DNA of 6,210 nucleotides. Source: Actinomycetota bacterium. Its GTDB lineage: Bacteria > Actinomycetota > Actinomycetes > Nanopelagicales > Nanopelagicaceae. This document shows positions 1 through 6,210 of this stretch, piece by piece. Under the pieces are notes generated by a model. The model saw only the letters and a list, made by a program, of their open reading frames with translations, searched no databases and had not been told where the DNA came from. Both the position numbers and the translations under genes were made by a program. Numbering within the stretch: the first letter of the stretch is position 1; the number at the start of each line of letters is the position of its first letter. The stretch is taken from NCBI GenBank assembly GCA_009924185.1, contig RFSC01000047.1:1-6210 (forward strand). The letters are read 5' to 3'.

Positions 1-813
1 TTTGAAGACTTTCCAATTCAAAACTTTCTTCTCAAGCTTAAGCATTCCGTAAGAAACACCAATTAGAGGTATCAAGATTGCACTGTAAACAAACCATTTG
101 TTTTGTTCATTAGCGAATTGTTGAATCAAGGTTCCGCCAATGCGGCCATGTATCAAATAAAGCGGATAAGTGATAGCCCCGGCCATTCCGATCCAACTTA
201 ATCTGAAGTTATCTATCTTCTTGGTTAGCGTTAGTAGCATTATGAGAAATATTCCGGTGACCATTATTGAAATTACCCAAGGTGAGTACTCGGTGTTTCT
301 GCGGTTTTCCAAAACTGGGATGATGCTAAGGCGAGTATCTATAGCGCCCACGTATGCTGCAATCAGACCAATAGTGCGCAGCGGATTCCAACCCCACTCT
401 TTGATTGAGTAAATGATTGCCCCACCTGTTATCAAAGAAAAATAACCAGAGAAGTACCAAACATTGAAATCAGAGAAGTTAGATAGGTTCCAAAAGCAGA
501 GAATGATGGCCCAGATCGGGAATATCTTGGGAAGCAATCGGCCGCGACCCAGCGCAAGTACTACTGCTACGAATAGATAGAACTGACCTGCGCTGCGATT
601 GGTTGAATAAAGAATTACGAAGCCGCTAATCATGAAAAACAGTTCAACCCCGAGGTATCCATACTTTGCAAAGGGGGCGAGAGAGGAATGACCTACCGAA
701 TCTATGTTTCCCTTGGCAATACCGCTAAAGAGATAGTGGAAACAAATGACGTAGCCAAGGGCTATCACCCTCAGGAGGTCCAGGTAATCCAATCTGGCGT
801 GCTTATTGGTCAC
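1..813 (-). CDS. Acyltransferase-3 family membrane protein (OafA/YrhL-like), 3' partial and internally shortened
   Basis: The minus strand is open for 271 codons from a GTG at 813 to the window edge. An in-frame stop lies four codons upstream of that GTG. Members of this family are integral-membrane enzymes that move acyl groups, often acetyl, onto surface polysaccharides, lipids or other acceptors. Visible hallmarks are the R-x10-H motif (R15 to H26, in the segment DLLRVIALGYVICFHY), the segment GYLGVELFFMISGFVI (52-67), several hydrophobic helices, and the C-terminal TYPLYLIHG motif (215-223). After RSAGQFYL (73-80) the protein goes straight into FVAVVLALG, which in relatives normally follows a W-[ST]-L-x-x-E-x-x-FY segment. 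The arginine-rich R-L-x-P-x-[FY]-W loop and the helices after it are absent. The C-terminus is nearly reached at base 1, so the whole protein would be clearly shorter than the usual 350-400 residues. The family call is firm; activity is doubtful. No good ribosome binding site was found, and a TTG two codons upstream is an alternative start. It is transcribed divergently from tldD. Confidence 0.85.
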   Translation of the reverse strand, partial: MTNKHARLDYLDLLRVIALGYVICFHYLFSGIAKGNIDSVGHSSLAPFAKYGYLGVELFFMISGFVILYSTNRSAGQFYLFVAVVLALGRGRLLPKIFPIWAIILCFWNLSNFSDFNVWYFSGYFSLITGGAIIYSIKEWGWNPLRTIGLIAAYVGAIDTRLSIIPVLENRRNTEYSPWVISIMVTGIFLIMLLTLTKKIDNFRLSWIGMAGAITYPLYLIHGRIGGTLIQQFANEQNKWFVYSAILIPLIGVSYGMLKLEKKVLNWKVFK

Positions 814-869
814 GGGCAAAATCTACTAATGAGTGGCGTTGTTTTCTGGCTTCCCATAGGGTTCCACGC
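814..869. promoter_or_regulatory. Divergent intergenic region between acyltransferase and tldD
   Basis: These 56 bp separate two divergently transcribed genes, so promoters for both are expected here or just inside the coding ends. A weak -10-like sequence (ACTAAT at 825-830) faces tldD but has no properly spaced -35. No convincing element faces the acyltransferase. The regulatory role is inferred from gene orientation, not from a clear motif. Confidence 0.35.
858..861 (+). promoter_or_regulatory. Ribosome binding site of tldD
   Basis: AGGG sits 8 nt before the ATG at 870. It is a modest Shine-Dalgarno core and supports that start. Confidence 0.5.
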
Positions 870-2372
870 ATGATTACAACAGTTGATGCGGATTTTCTCG
901 CACTGCCACTTGATTCGGTTTCCGATGCGGCCATCAGCACAGGTGTTGCTGCCGGCGCCTCACATGTTGATGTGAGAATTGAACGCACCCGCACTGGATT
1001 GCTTTCTTTGCGTGATGCAAAACCTGAAACTCAATCAGATGAGACCAATTTTGGAATTGGCGTGCGAGTGATCGTAAATGGTGCATGGGGATTCGCTTCC
1101 TCTCCCGATGTCAGTATTGATACAGCCAAGAAGCTTGCGCATACCGCAGTTGCTATGGCAAAGACTTCGAAGCCGTTGTCGACCGAAGAGATTGCGTTAG
1201 CACCGGAGCCGGTCTATGCCAAGAAGAGTTGGGTTTCGGCTTATGAGATTGATCCATTTTCGGTTTCTGATGCGGATAAGAAAGATCGCCTGGCCTCGCT
1301 GAGCTCTAAGCTGTTGGCCGCCTCTGGCGTTAATCACACAAGCGCTCACACTATGTATGTAAAAGAGCAAAAGCATTACGCAGACTCTGCCGGTACCAGC
1401 ACAACACAACAACGAGTTCGGGTGCAAACACAGATTGAAGCGATTTCGATCGGAGCACATGGTTTTGAATCAATGCGCACCTTGGCCCAACCTTCTGGCT
1501 ACGGCTGGGAGTGGATGGGTAACTCAATTTGGAATTGGGATGCTGAGATTGAACAGCTACCAACTTTGCTGGCTGAAAAGGTTGCTGCTCCATCCGTCGA
1601 GCCTGGTCGTTATGACTTATTGATTCATCCATCAAATCTGTGGCTAACAATCCATGAATCTATTGGTCATGCCACAGAGCTAGATCGTGCGATTGGCTAT
1701 GAAGCCAACTATGCCGGTACCTCATTTGCGACCCCAGATAAGTTGGGTAATTTGAAGTACGGCTCTGCTCTAATGAATGTAACCGGAGATCGCAATACCC
1801 CACATGGCTTGAGCACCGTGGGTTGGGATGATGAAGGTGTTGCTGCGCAAAAGTGGGACATTGTTAAAGATGGCATTTTGGTGGGTTACCAATTGGATCG
1901 TCGTATTGCAGCTCGGGTAAATCAAGAGCGCAGCAATGGCTGTGCCTTTGCCGACTCCCCTGCGCATGTTCCAATTCAGCGCATGCCAAATGTATCTCTG
2001 CAACCAAATCCAAATGGTCCGACTTTGGAGAAGCTAATCGAGTCAGTCGATGATGGCATTTACATCTTGGGTGATAAATCCTGGTCAATCGATATGCAGC
2101 GCTACAACTTCCAATTTACTGGTCAACAGTTCCACCGCATTAAGAATGGAAAGATTGTTGGACAGTTAAAGGATGTCGCTTATCAAGCTACCACTACAGA
2201 TTTCTGGGGTGCGATGAAGGCGGTTGGTGGTCCATCTACATATGTATTAGGTGGCGCATTCAACTGTGGCAAAGCACAACCCGGACAGGTAGCGGCGGTT
2301 AGCCATGGATGTCCAGCGGCGGTATTCGACAAAATAAATGTCTTGAACACAGTAGCGGAGGCGGGCAAATGA
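870..2372 (+). CDS. tldD: TldD, zinc metalloprotease subunit of TldD/TldE
   Basis: This 500-residue protein is the catalytic subunit of the TldD/TldE (PmbA) heterodimeric peptidase. In E. coli the complex removes leader peptides from modified peptides such as microcin B17 and degrades unstructured peptides such as the CcdA antitoxin. The zinc motif HExxxH is present as HESIGH at 262-267. The conserved C-terminal Cys of the family fits C466 in FNCGK and would be the third zinc ligand. Other family landmarks are the FGIGVRVIVNGAWGFAS segment (61-77), which is the N-terminal domain signature, and the region after the zinc motif (DRAIGYEANYAGTSFA, 272-287). The C-terminal SHGCP (478-482) contains a second Cys near the metal ligand. 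The length is close to E. coli TldD (about 480). The start at 870 has a modest ribosome binding site. The stop overlaps the start of tldE. The protein is presumably cytoplasmic, since no signal peptide is seen. The natural substrate cannot be told from this window. Confidence 0.95.
   Translation: MITTVDADFLALPLDSVSDAAISTGVAAGASHVDVRIERTRTGLLSLRDAKPETQSDETNFGIGVRVIVNGAWGFASSPDVSIDTAKKLAHTAVAMAKTSKPLSTEEIALAPEPVYAKKSWVSAYEIDPFSVSDADKKDRLASLSSKLLAASGVNHTSAHTMYVKEQKHYADSAGTSTTQQRVRVQTQIEAISIGAHGFESMRTLAQPSGYGWEWMGNSIWNWDAEIEQLPTLLAEKVAAPSVEPGRYDLLIHPSNLWLTIHESIGHATELDRAIGYEANYAGTSFATPDKLGNLKYGSALMNVTGDRNTPHGLSTVGWDDEGVAAQKWDIVKDGILVGYQLDRRIAARVNQERSNGCAFADSPAHVPIQRMPNVSLQPNPNGPTLEKLIESVDDGIYILGDKSWSIDMQRYNFQFTGQQFHRIKNGKIVGQLKDVAYQATTTDFWGAMKAVGGPSTYVLGGAFNCGKAQPGQVAAVSHGCPAAVFDKINVLNTVAEAGK
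2357..2361 (+). promoter_or_regulatory. Strong ribosome binding site that fixes the tldE start
   Basis: GGAGG lies inside the end of tldD, 7 nt before the ATG at 2369. It favours that ATG over an in-frame ATG at 2309, which would add 20 residues unlike the family and a 64-bp overlap. Confidence 0.85.
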
Positions 2373-3751
2373 TTTCAGCACAGGATCTGATTGAGAAAAT
2401 CCTTTCTCGCTCCACCACAGATGATTGCATCGTTGTTGTAAAAGACAAGACTCAAGCCAACTTGCGTTGGGCCAGCAGCACTTTGACAACAAATGGAGTG
2501 ATTCAAGAAAGAAATGTCACTGTCATCGCCTTTATCGCGATGGATGGCTCAATGGCATCAGGCGGAGTTTCCCGAACCAATGTTTCCGAATCTGATATTG
2601 ATGCACTGCTATCTGAGGCCAGCGCTGCTGCAAAAGCAGCAGGAGCTGCAGAAGATTTTGCTCCGTTGGCTAAAGATGTAGCTTTTGGAAATTGGAGCGC
2701 GCCACATAATCCAACTGGGCCAGATGTTTTCACAAAATTTGCCCCAGAGCTAGGCGAGATGATGCGTCGCTCGCAATCTGATGCGATTGAGTTATTTGGC
2801 TACGCCGAGCACACTCACGAAACAATCTGGGTTGGCTCGAAGGGTGGCATGCGCCTGCGTCATGATTCACCGGTCGGACGCGTAGAAATGACTGGAAAAT
2901 CCCATGGTCGTTCTCGTTCAACTTGGGATGGCATAGAGACTCATGACTTTAAGAATGTTTCAGTAGAACAGATTGATAAAAACATCCGTCAGCGTTTGGC
3001 TTGGCAGGAAAAAAAGGTTGATTTACCGGCAGGCAAATACGACACGATTCTTCCTTCAGGATCAGTTGCAGATCTTTATGTCTACATGATGTGGGTTGCA
3101 GGTGGTCGTGATGCTTTTGAAGGGCAAAGCGTCTTTTCCAAAAAAGGTGGCGGCACCAGGGTTGGCGAGAAGTTAGCCAATGTTGGTTTGCAGCTGTTTA
3201 GCGATCCAAGCAATTCAACGCTTCCTGGTTCACCATTTGTTTCGGCATCCGCGAGCAGCCCATTCACCTCAGTCTTTGACAATGGTCAAAAGAGTTCACG
3301 AGTTGATTGGATTAAAGATGGCGTTTTGCAATCTCTAGTTCAAACCCGTGCCAGCGCAAAGTTAACCTCTCTGCCATACACCCCAATCGGCGATAACCTG
3401 ATTATGAGTGTTGATGGTGCAACCGGGTCCCTTGAGGATTTAGTTAAGAAAGTTGATAACGGATTACTCCTTACAACTCTTTGGTACATACGCATGGTTG
3501 ATCCGAACTCTTTGTTGTTGACCGGCTTAACCCGCGATGGCGTTTACTATGTCAAAAATGGCGAGGTTCAAGGCGCAACCAACAACTTCCGCTGGAATGA
3601 CTCCCCGGTAAATGCGCTATCTCGTATCGCCCATGCCGGAAGCTCTGTGTGGACTCAGCCTCGCGAATGGGCTGGAGATGTCACTAGCATGCAAATACCG
3701 CCGCTAGTTATCAGAGATTTCAATATGTCTACTGTGAGCCCGGGCAACTAA
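2369..3751 (+). CDS. tldE: TldE/PmbA, non-catalytic partner of TldD
   Basis: This 460-residue TldD/PmbA-family protein is the partner subunit of TldD. It keeps the fold landmarks, including the central segment AGKYDTILPSGSVADLYVYM (221-240), which lines up with PGRYDLLIHPSNLWLTIHES of TldD, and the C-terminal NNFRWNDSP segment. Where TldD has HESIGH, this protein has a hydrophobic stretch around YMMWVAGG (239-246) with no histidine or glutamate, so it cannot bind zinc in the same way. This is the known division of labour: TldE is required for activity but carries no metal. The length matches E. coli PmbA (about 450). The start at 2369 shares an ATGA with the tldD stop and has a strong GGAGG, so the two subunits are probably co-transcribed and translationally coupled at near-equal amounts. 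Its stop overlaps the stop of the convergent gene downstream. Confidence 0.93.
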   Translation: MISAQDLIEKILSRSTTDDCIVVVKDKTQANLRWASSTLTTNGVIQERNVTVIAFIAMDGSMASGGVSRTNVSESDIDALLSEASAAAKAAGAAEDFAPLAKDVAFGNWSAPHNPTGPDVFTKFAPELGEMMRRSQSDAIELFGYAEHTHETIWVGSKGGMRLRHDSPVGRVEMTGKSHGRSRSTWDGIETHDFKNVSVEQIDKNIRQRLAWQEKKVDLPAGKYDTILPSGSVADLYVYMMWVAGGRDAFEGQSVFSKKGGGTRVGEKLANVGLQLFSDPSNSTLPGSPFVSASASSPFTSVFDNGQKSSRVDWIKDGVLQSLVQTRASAKLTSLPYTPIGDNLIMSVDGATGSLEDLVKKVDNGLLLTTLWYIRMVDPNSLLLTGLTRDGVYYVKNGEVQGATNNFRWNDSPVNALSRIAHAGSSVWTQPREWAGDVTSMQIPPLVIRDFNMSTVSPGN

Positions 3752-4830
3752 ACCCTTAGATGCCCGCGTTCATTTGTTGAACGTATAGCCATCAAGTTAT
3801 CGGATGGCCAAATTGAAATCGAAGAGATACTGCATGGCGATACATCAATATTGAAAATTGCTGTTGTATCAACCTTCATCGCAGCGGCAAGCGCGGTCTT
3901 GATGATTCCATTGTGGGTTACTACGCAAATCTTTTTGCCGGGATGCTCACCAACCAAACCAAGTAGTCCTTGGACCGCACGTGCCATAGCCGATTCATAA
4001 GACTCACCGCGTGGTGGAGCATATGAAGTGCTGGCTAACCATTGCGCATACTCTTTTGGGTACTGCTGACTGACTTCCTCTATTGATAATCCATCCCAAT
4101 CTCCAAAAGAGCACTCCATCCAAATCGGATCAACAATCGGCTCAAGGCCAGTTGTTTTTGAAATCGCAGCAGCGGTTTGCGTCGTGCGCTGCAATGGAGA
4201 GGTAATCAAAACATCAGGAGCCAGCTTTGCAATTTCAATCGCCACCAAGTGAGCTTCGGTTAAGCCTTTTTCGGTAAGAGCTGGATTTAGCGGACCATCT
4301 CCAGAGAATTTTCTAAATGGAGTCAGTGGTGTTTCGCCATGTCGCACCAAGTAAACAGTGGTTGGAACTTCATTGGAAATCAATCTTTCCGTCAAGTAAT
4401 TCAATCGAATTGGTTCCTTGGCAGAGGAAATAACTCCATCCAATGCTTCATTTACTAAACGATCTGCATGAGAGTTTGATTCACGTGGCACCCAGACATA
4501 ATCAATCAACTCATGAGGATGAGTATTTCTAGCTTCTAAAGCAAGCTCACGCATCTCGGGATGGCGAATCTTCCACTTGCCGCTCATCTGCTCGACTACC
4601 AATTTGCTATCGAGACGCACTTCAATTCTGGCTTTGGGATCAATTTCATGGGCGGCTTTTAATCCTGCAATCAACCCACGGTATTCGGCGACGTTATTGG
4701 TAGCTACTCCGATTTTGCCGGAGACCTCAGCCAGGACCTTGCCGCCTTCGAAAACCACAGCACCATACGCTGCGGGGCCAGGGTTGCCTCTGGATCCGCC
4801 GTCGGCTGTGACAATAAAGCTGCGTGACAT
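3748..4830 (-). CDS. Bifunctional RNase HI / histidine phosphatase (CobC-like)
   Basis: This 360-residue protein has two domains. Residues 1-132 are RNase HI, which cuts RNA in RNA-DNA hybrids; the catalytic DEDD set is visible as D10 (TADGGSRGNPGP), E49 (TNNVAEYRG), D74 (VRLDSK) and D123 (SHADRLVNEA). Residues about 155-360 are a histidine phosphatase of the phosphoglycerate mutase/CobC type, with the phospho-acceptor H164 in LVRHGET, R215 in SPLQRTTQTA, E239 in the MECSFGDWDG segment and the second histidine H306 in VVTHNG. Both active sites look intact. The same fusion is known in mycobacteria (Rv2228c; called RnhC in M. smegmatis) and other actinobacteria. The phosphatase substrate is uncertain; alpha-ribazole phosphate has been proposed for relatives, and no cobalamin genes are nearby. 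The ATG at 4830 was chosen because the RNase H core begins there, 2 bp after the upstream stop. An ATG at 4869 would add 13 residues unlike the family. No clear ribosome binding site is seen, so translational coupling to the upstream gene is likely. Confidence 0.93.
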   Translation of the reverse strand: MSRSFIVTADGGSRGNPGPAAYGAVVFEGGKVLAEVSGKIGVATNNVAEYRGLIAGLKAAHEIDPKARIEVRLDSKLVVEQMSGKWKIRHPEMRELALEARNTHPHELIDYVWVPRESNSHADRLVNEALDGVISSAKEPIRLNYLTERLISNEVPTTVYLVRHGETPLTPFRKFSGDGPLNPALTEKGLTEAHLVAIEIAKLAPDVLITSPLQRTTQTAAAISKTTGLEPIVDPIWMECSFGDWDGLSIEEVSQQYPKEYAQWLASTSYAPPRGESYESAMARAVQGLLGLVGEHPGKKICVVTHNGIIKTALAAAMKVDTTAIFNIDVSPCSISSISIWPSDNLMAIRSTNERGHLRV

Positions 4831-4832
4831 TT

Positions 4833-5558
4833 CTAAATGCGTACCAGGATTCTGCGGCACTCTTCGCAACGTACAACCTCATCATCTGGCAAAGCGGTTA
4901 TGCGAGCCAGGTCAGCTGCGTTAATACTCAAGTTACATCCTTGGCAGGCTCCGGCATGCAAGCGAGCTGCACCAATTCCATCAGCGCCAGCGCGGATTTT
5001 TTCGTAAAGCGCCAATAAATCAGGCTCTACCTCTTTAGACAACTGCTCTCGGTCTGCGATGGTGGCGTTCTTTGCTCTGTTTATCTCATCTAGAGCAGTT
5101 TCCTTTTCCTTTGCCAAAGCGGTGACCTCTGTATGTAGCGCATCCCGCTCTGCAGCTAAAGAGTTAATCCTCTGGTCAAGTGCGTCAATCCGCACCATAA
5201 CCTCTAGCTCAATCTCTTCCAATTCAGCACGTCTTTTGGCAAGTGAGGCCAATTCATGCTGTAGCTGCTCTAACTCTTTTGGTGTTCCCAATCCAGATGC
5301 TAAACGCTTTTCATCTTTTTCAATTCTAGAAACAACCTGCTCGACATCTATCTCTGACTTAGAAAGCTCATGTTTGATGTCGCTTTTCTCAGTCTCTGCA
5401 GCGACACATAAGTCTCGCGCCGAAGCATGCGCGACTGTTTTGTCATCCAGTAACTTCGCGACAGGAAGATTGCGGGCTTTGTGATCCAATTGAATAAGTG
5501 AGGAGTCCAACGCCTGCAAAGCGAGGAGTTTTTCTTGGGCAGACTTAGAGGCTTTCAT
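4833..5558 (-). CDS. C4-type zinc-ribbon coiled-coil protein (Rv2229c / CT398 family)
   Basis: This protein has 241 residues. About residues 5-180 are a charged, heptad-like helical region rich in Glu, Lys, Leu and Ala, predicted to form a long coiled-coil hairpin; it includes the GLGTPKELEQLQHEL turn (90-104), which is typical of the family. The C-terminus is a zinc ribbon with two CxxC pairs, C205/C208 (ACQGCN) and C231/C234 (RCEECRR). Relatives include Chlamydia CT398 and Helicobacter HP0958 (FlgZ), reported to bind sigma-54; actinobacteria generally lack sigma-54, so the role here is unknown and a nucleic-acid- or protein-binding adaptor is the safest guess. It sits directly upstream of the RNase H/phosphatase, as in Mycobacterium. 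The ATG at 5558 has AGGG 5 nt upstream. A GTG just before it (5561) is possible but too close to that site. Confidence 0.88.
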   Translation of the reverse strand: MKASKSAQEKLLALQALDSSLIQLDHKARNLPVAKLLDDKTVAHASARDLCVAAETEKSDIKHELSKSEIDVEQVVSRIEKDEKRLASGLGTPKELEQLQHELASLAKRRAELEEIELEVMVRIDALDQRINSLAAERDALHTEVTALAKEKETALDEINRAKNATIADREQLSKEVEPDLLALYEKIRAGADGIGAARLHAGACQGCNLSINAADLARITALPDDEVVRCEECRRILVRI

Positions 5559-5632
5559 CACTGCCCTACTTTAGGCTAACTCTCAGGAATTCATAACTCG
5601 CACATATCTTGTAGGTGCTTTACCCTCTTTTC
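5559..5632. promoter_or_regulatory. Divergent intergenic region between zinc-ribbon operon and cytochrome b5-like gene
   Basis: These 74 bp lie between divergent genes and should hold the promoter of the zinc-ribbon/RNase H operon and that of the exported heme protein. A partial -10-like TATCTT occurs at 5605-5610 on the plus strand, without a clear -35. No Shine-Dalgarno sequence precedes the GTG at 5633, so a leaderless transcript is possible. The role is inferred from gene orientation. Confidence 0.35.
5564..5567 (-). promoter_or_regulatory. Ribosome binding site of the zinc-ribbon gene
   Basis: AGGG on the minus strand ends 5 nt before the ATG at 5558. It supports that codon over the adjacent GTG at 5561. 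Confidence 0.5.
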
Positions 5633-6210
5633 GTGAACACTCGGGGTCTTGCCAAGATTGCTGCAATTACTCTAATTGCTGCACTTGTTTCAGCGCCCAG
5701 TTCCAACGCTTCTAAGCCGCCATCTCCTGGTGCTAAATGTTCAAAGCTGAATCAAGTACAGATTCACAAGAACAAGAGTTTTAAATGCATTAAGGGCAAG
5801 AAGGGCCTGGTGTGGAACAAAGGTACGAGAGTTAGGCCGGCGGTTTTACCAACGTTTACCCCTACTCCCGCTCCAACAGTTGTTGTAACTCCAACACCAA
5901 CTCCAACACCAACTCCAACACCAACTGTTGTAGTGACGCCGACTCCTTCTCCAACTCCGACGCCTACCGTAGTTTTAACGCCCACACCCACCCCTACTCC
6001 TACACCTTCAGTAGTCGGTTACACACTGGAGCAGGTACGGGCAAATAATTCTGCCGCTAGCTGTTGGACAATAATCGATGGCTCGGTTTACAACTTAACG
6101 CAGTGGATAAATGCTCACCCAGGCGGACCTGGCGTAATTAGATCTATGTGTGGTGTCGATGGAACCGCTTCCTTCAAAGCTCAACACGATAACCAAAGAT
6201 CTCCAGCTCA
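5633..6210 (+). CDS. Exported Pro-Thr-linked cytochrome b5-like heme-binding protein, 3' partial
   Basis: The frame is open for 192 codons from a GTG at 5633 and runs off the window. Residues 1-26 look like a Sec signal peptide: basic start MNTRGLAK, hydrophobic core IAAITLIAALVSA, likely cleavage after SNA. Residues 33-64 hold a small region with two cysteines (C36, C52) ending in LVWNKG. Residues 74-128 are a Thr-Pro linker broken by VVV/VVL/SVV. Residues 130 onward match cytochrome b5: YTLEQV, CWTIIDGSVYNLTQWI, then HPGG with H162 as the first heme ligand and H185 (FKAQHDNQ) as the likely second, 23 residues on. C144 and C173 inside this domain could pair after export. The expected role is extracytoplasmic electron transfer or heme binding, with unknown partners. 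An in-frame GTG at 5615 is an alternative start, but it would put YPLF before the basic n-region. The gene is divergent from the zinc-ribbon operon. Confidence 0.85.
   Translation, partial: MNTRGLAKIAAITLIAALVSAPSSNASKPPSPGAKCSKLNQVQIHKNKSFKCIKGKKGLVWNKGTRVRPAVLPTFTPTPAPTVVVTPTPTPTPTPTPTVVVTPTPSPTPTPTVVLTPTPTPTPTPSVVGYTLEQVRANNSAASCWTIIDGSVYNLTQWINAHPGGPGVIRSMCGVDGTASFKAQHDNQRSPA
5852..6016 (+). repeat. Thr-Pro repeat region encoding the protein linker
   Basis: The stretch encodes about two dozen Thr/Ser-Pro dipeptides in blocks separated by short valine-rich spacers. It includes three perfect tandem copies of the 12-mer CCAACACCAACT at 5891-5926. The other blocks use different Pro and Thr codons, so only the central block is a recent DNA-level duplication. 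The skewed composition also opens a long valine-glycine reading frame on the opposite strand, which is not a gene. Confidence 0.9.

Noticed and set aside
170..412. Plus-strand open frame of 80 codons
   Set aside because: It lies opposite the acyltransferase, whose minus-strand frame has clear family motifs across the same bases.
814..869. A sigma-70-type promoter for tldD (TTGGTC at 806-811 with ACTAAT at 825-830)
   Set aside because: The spacer is only 13 bp and the -10 match is partial, so a specific promoter call is not supported.
688..873. Plus-strand 61-codon frame ending at the tldD start, considered as a leader peptide or small precursor
   Set aside because: Most of it is antisense to the N-terminus of the acyltransferase, including the R-x10-H motif, and the peptide shows no precursor-like features.
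2304..2318. SHGCP with a second Cys near the TldD C-terminus as a novel metal site
   Set aside because: From memory, similar C-terminal sequences occur in other actinobacterial TldD proteins, and C466 in NCGK already fits the family's zinc ligand, so no new site needs to be proposed.
2309..2368. Upstream in-frame ATG as the tldE start
   Set aside because: The added 20 residues are unlike the family and overlap tldD; the ATG at 2369 has a strong, well-spaced GGAGG.
5059..5484. Plus-strand 141-codon Ser-rich open frame
   Set aside because: It is the antisense shadow of the coiled-coil gene: Glu, Lys and Leu codons read backwards give Ser, Phe and Leu codons.
5764..5991. Minus-strand open frame encoding a Val-Gly repeat protein
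   Set aside because: It is the complement of the Thr-Pro linker of the exported b5 protein. Its open length comes from the skewed repeat composition; there is no domain and no ribosome binding site.

Overview
The window is almost entirely coding. It looks like a low- to mid-GC actinobacterium, possibly a freshwater acI/Nanopelagicales-type lineage. That placement is inferred from three things: a bifunctional RNase H/histidine phosphatase gene directly downstream of a C4 zinc-ribbon coiled-coil gene (the order of Rv2229c-Rv2228c in Mycobacterium), an actinobacterial-looking TldD, and base composition well below that of most actinobacteria. No rRNA or housekeeping marker is present to confirm it.

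Layout. (1) 1-813, minus: an acyltransferase-3 (OafA/YrhL-like) membrane protein whose 3' end lies beyond the window and which appears to lack an internal block of the family. (2) 870-3751, plus: a two-gene operon, tldD then tldE, joined by an ATGA overlap; together they encode the two halves of the TldD/TldE metalloprotease. (3) 3748-5558, minus: a two-gene operon read as a zinc-ribbon coiled-coil protein followed, after 2 bp, by a bifunctional RNase HI/histidine phosphatase. Its last stop codon overlaps the tldE stop codon, so the two operons meet tail to tail with no spacer. (4) 5633-end, plus: an exported protein with a signal peptide, a small Cys-pair region, a Pro-Thr linker and a cytochrome b5-like heme domain cut by the window edge.

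The only non-coding stretches are two short divergent intergenic regions (814-869 and 5559-5632). No tRNA, rRNA, CRISPR array, insertion sequence or convincing hairpin terminator was seen. The gene families are all known, and no clear new multi-gene system is present. The points most worth a second look are the apparent internal deletion in the acyltransferase, the exported Pro-Thr-linked cytochrome b5 protein and the zero-spacer convergent gene ends.
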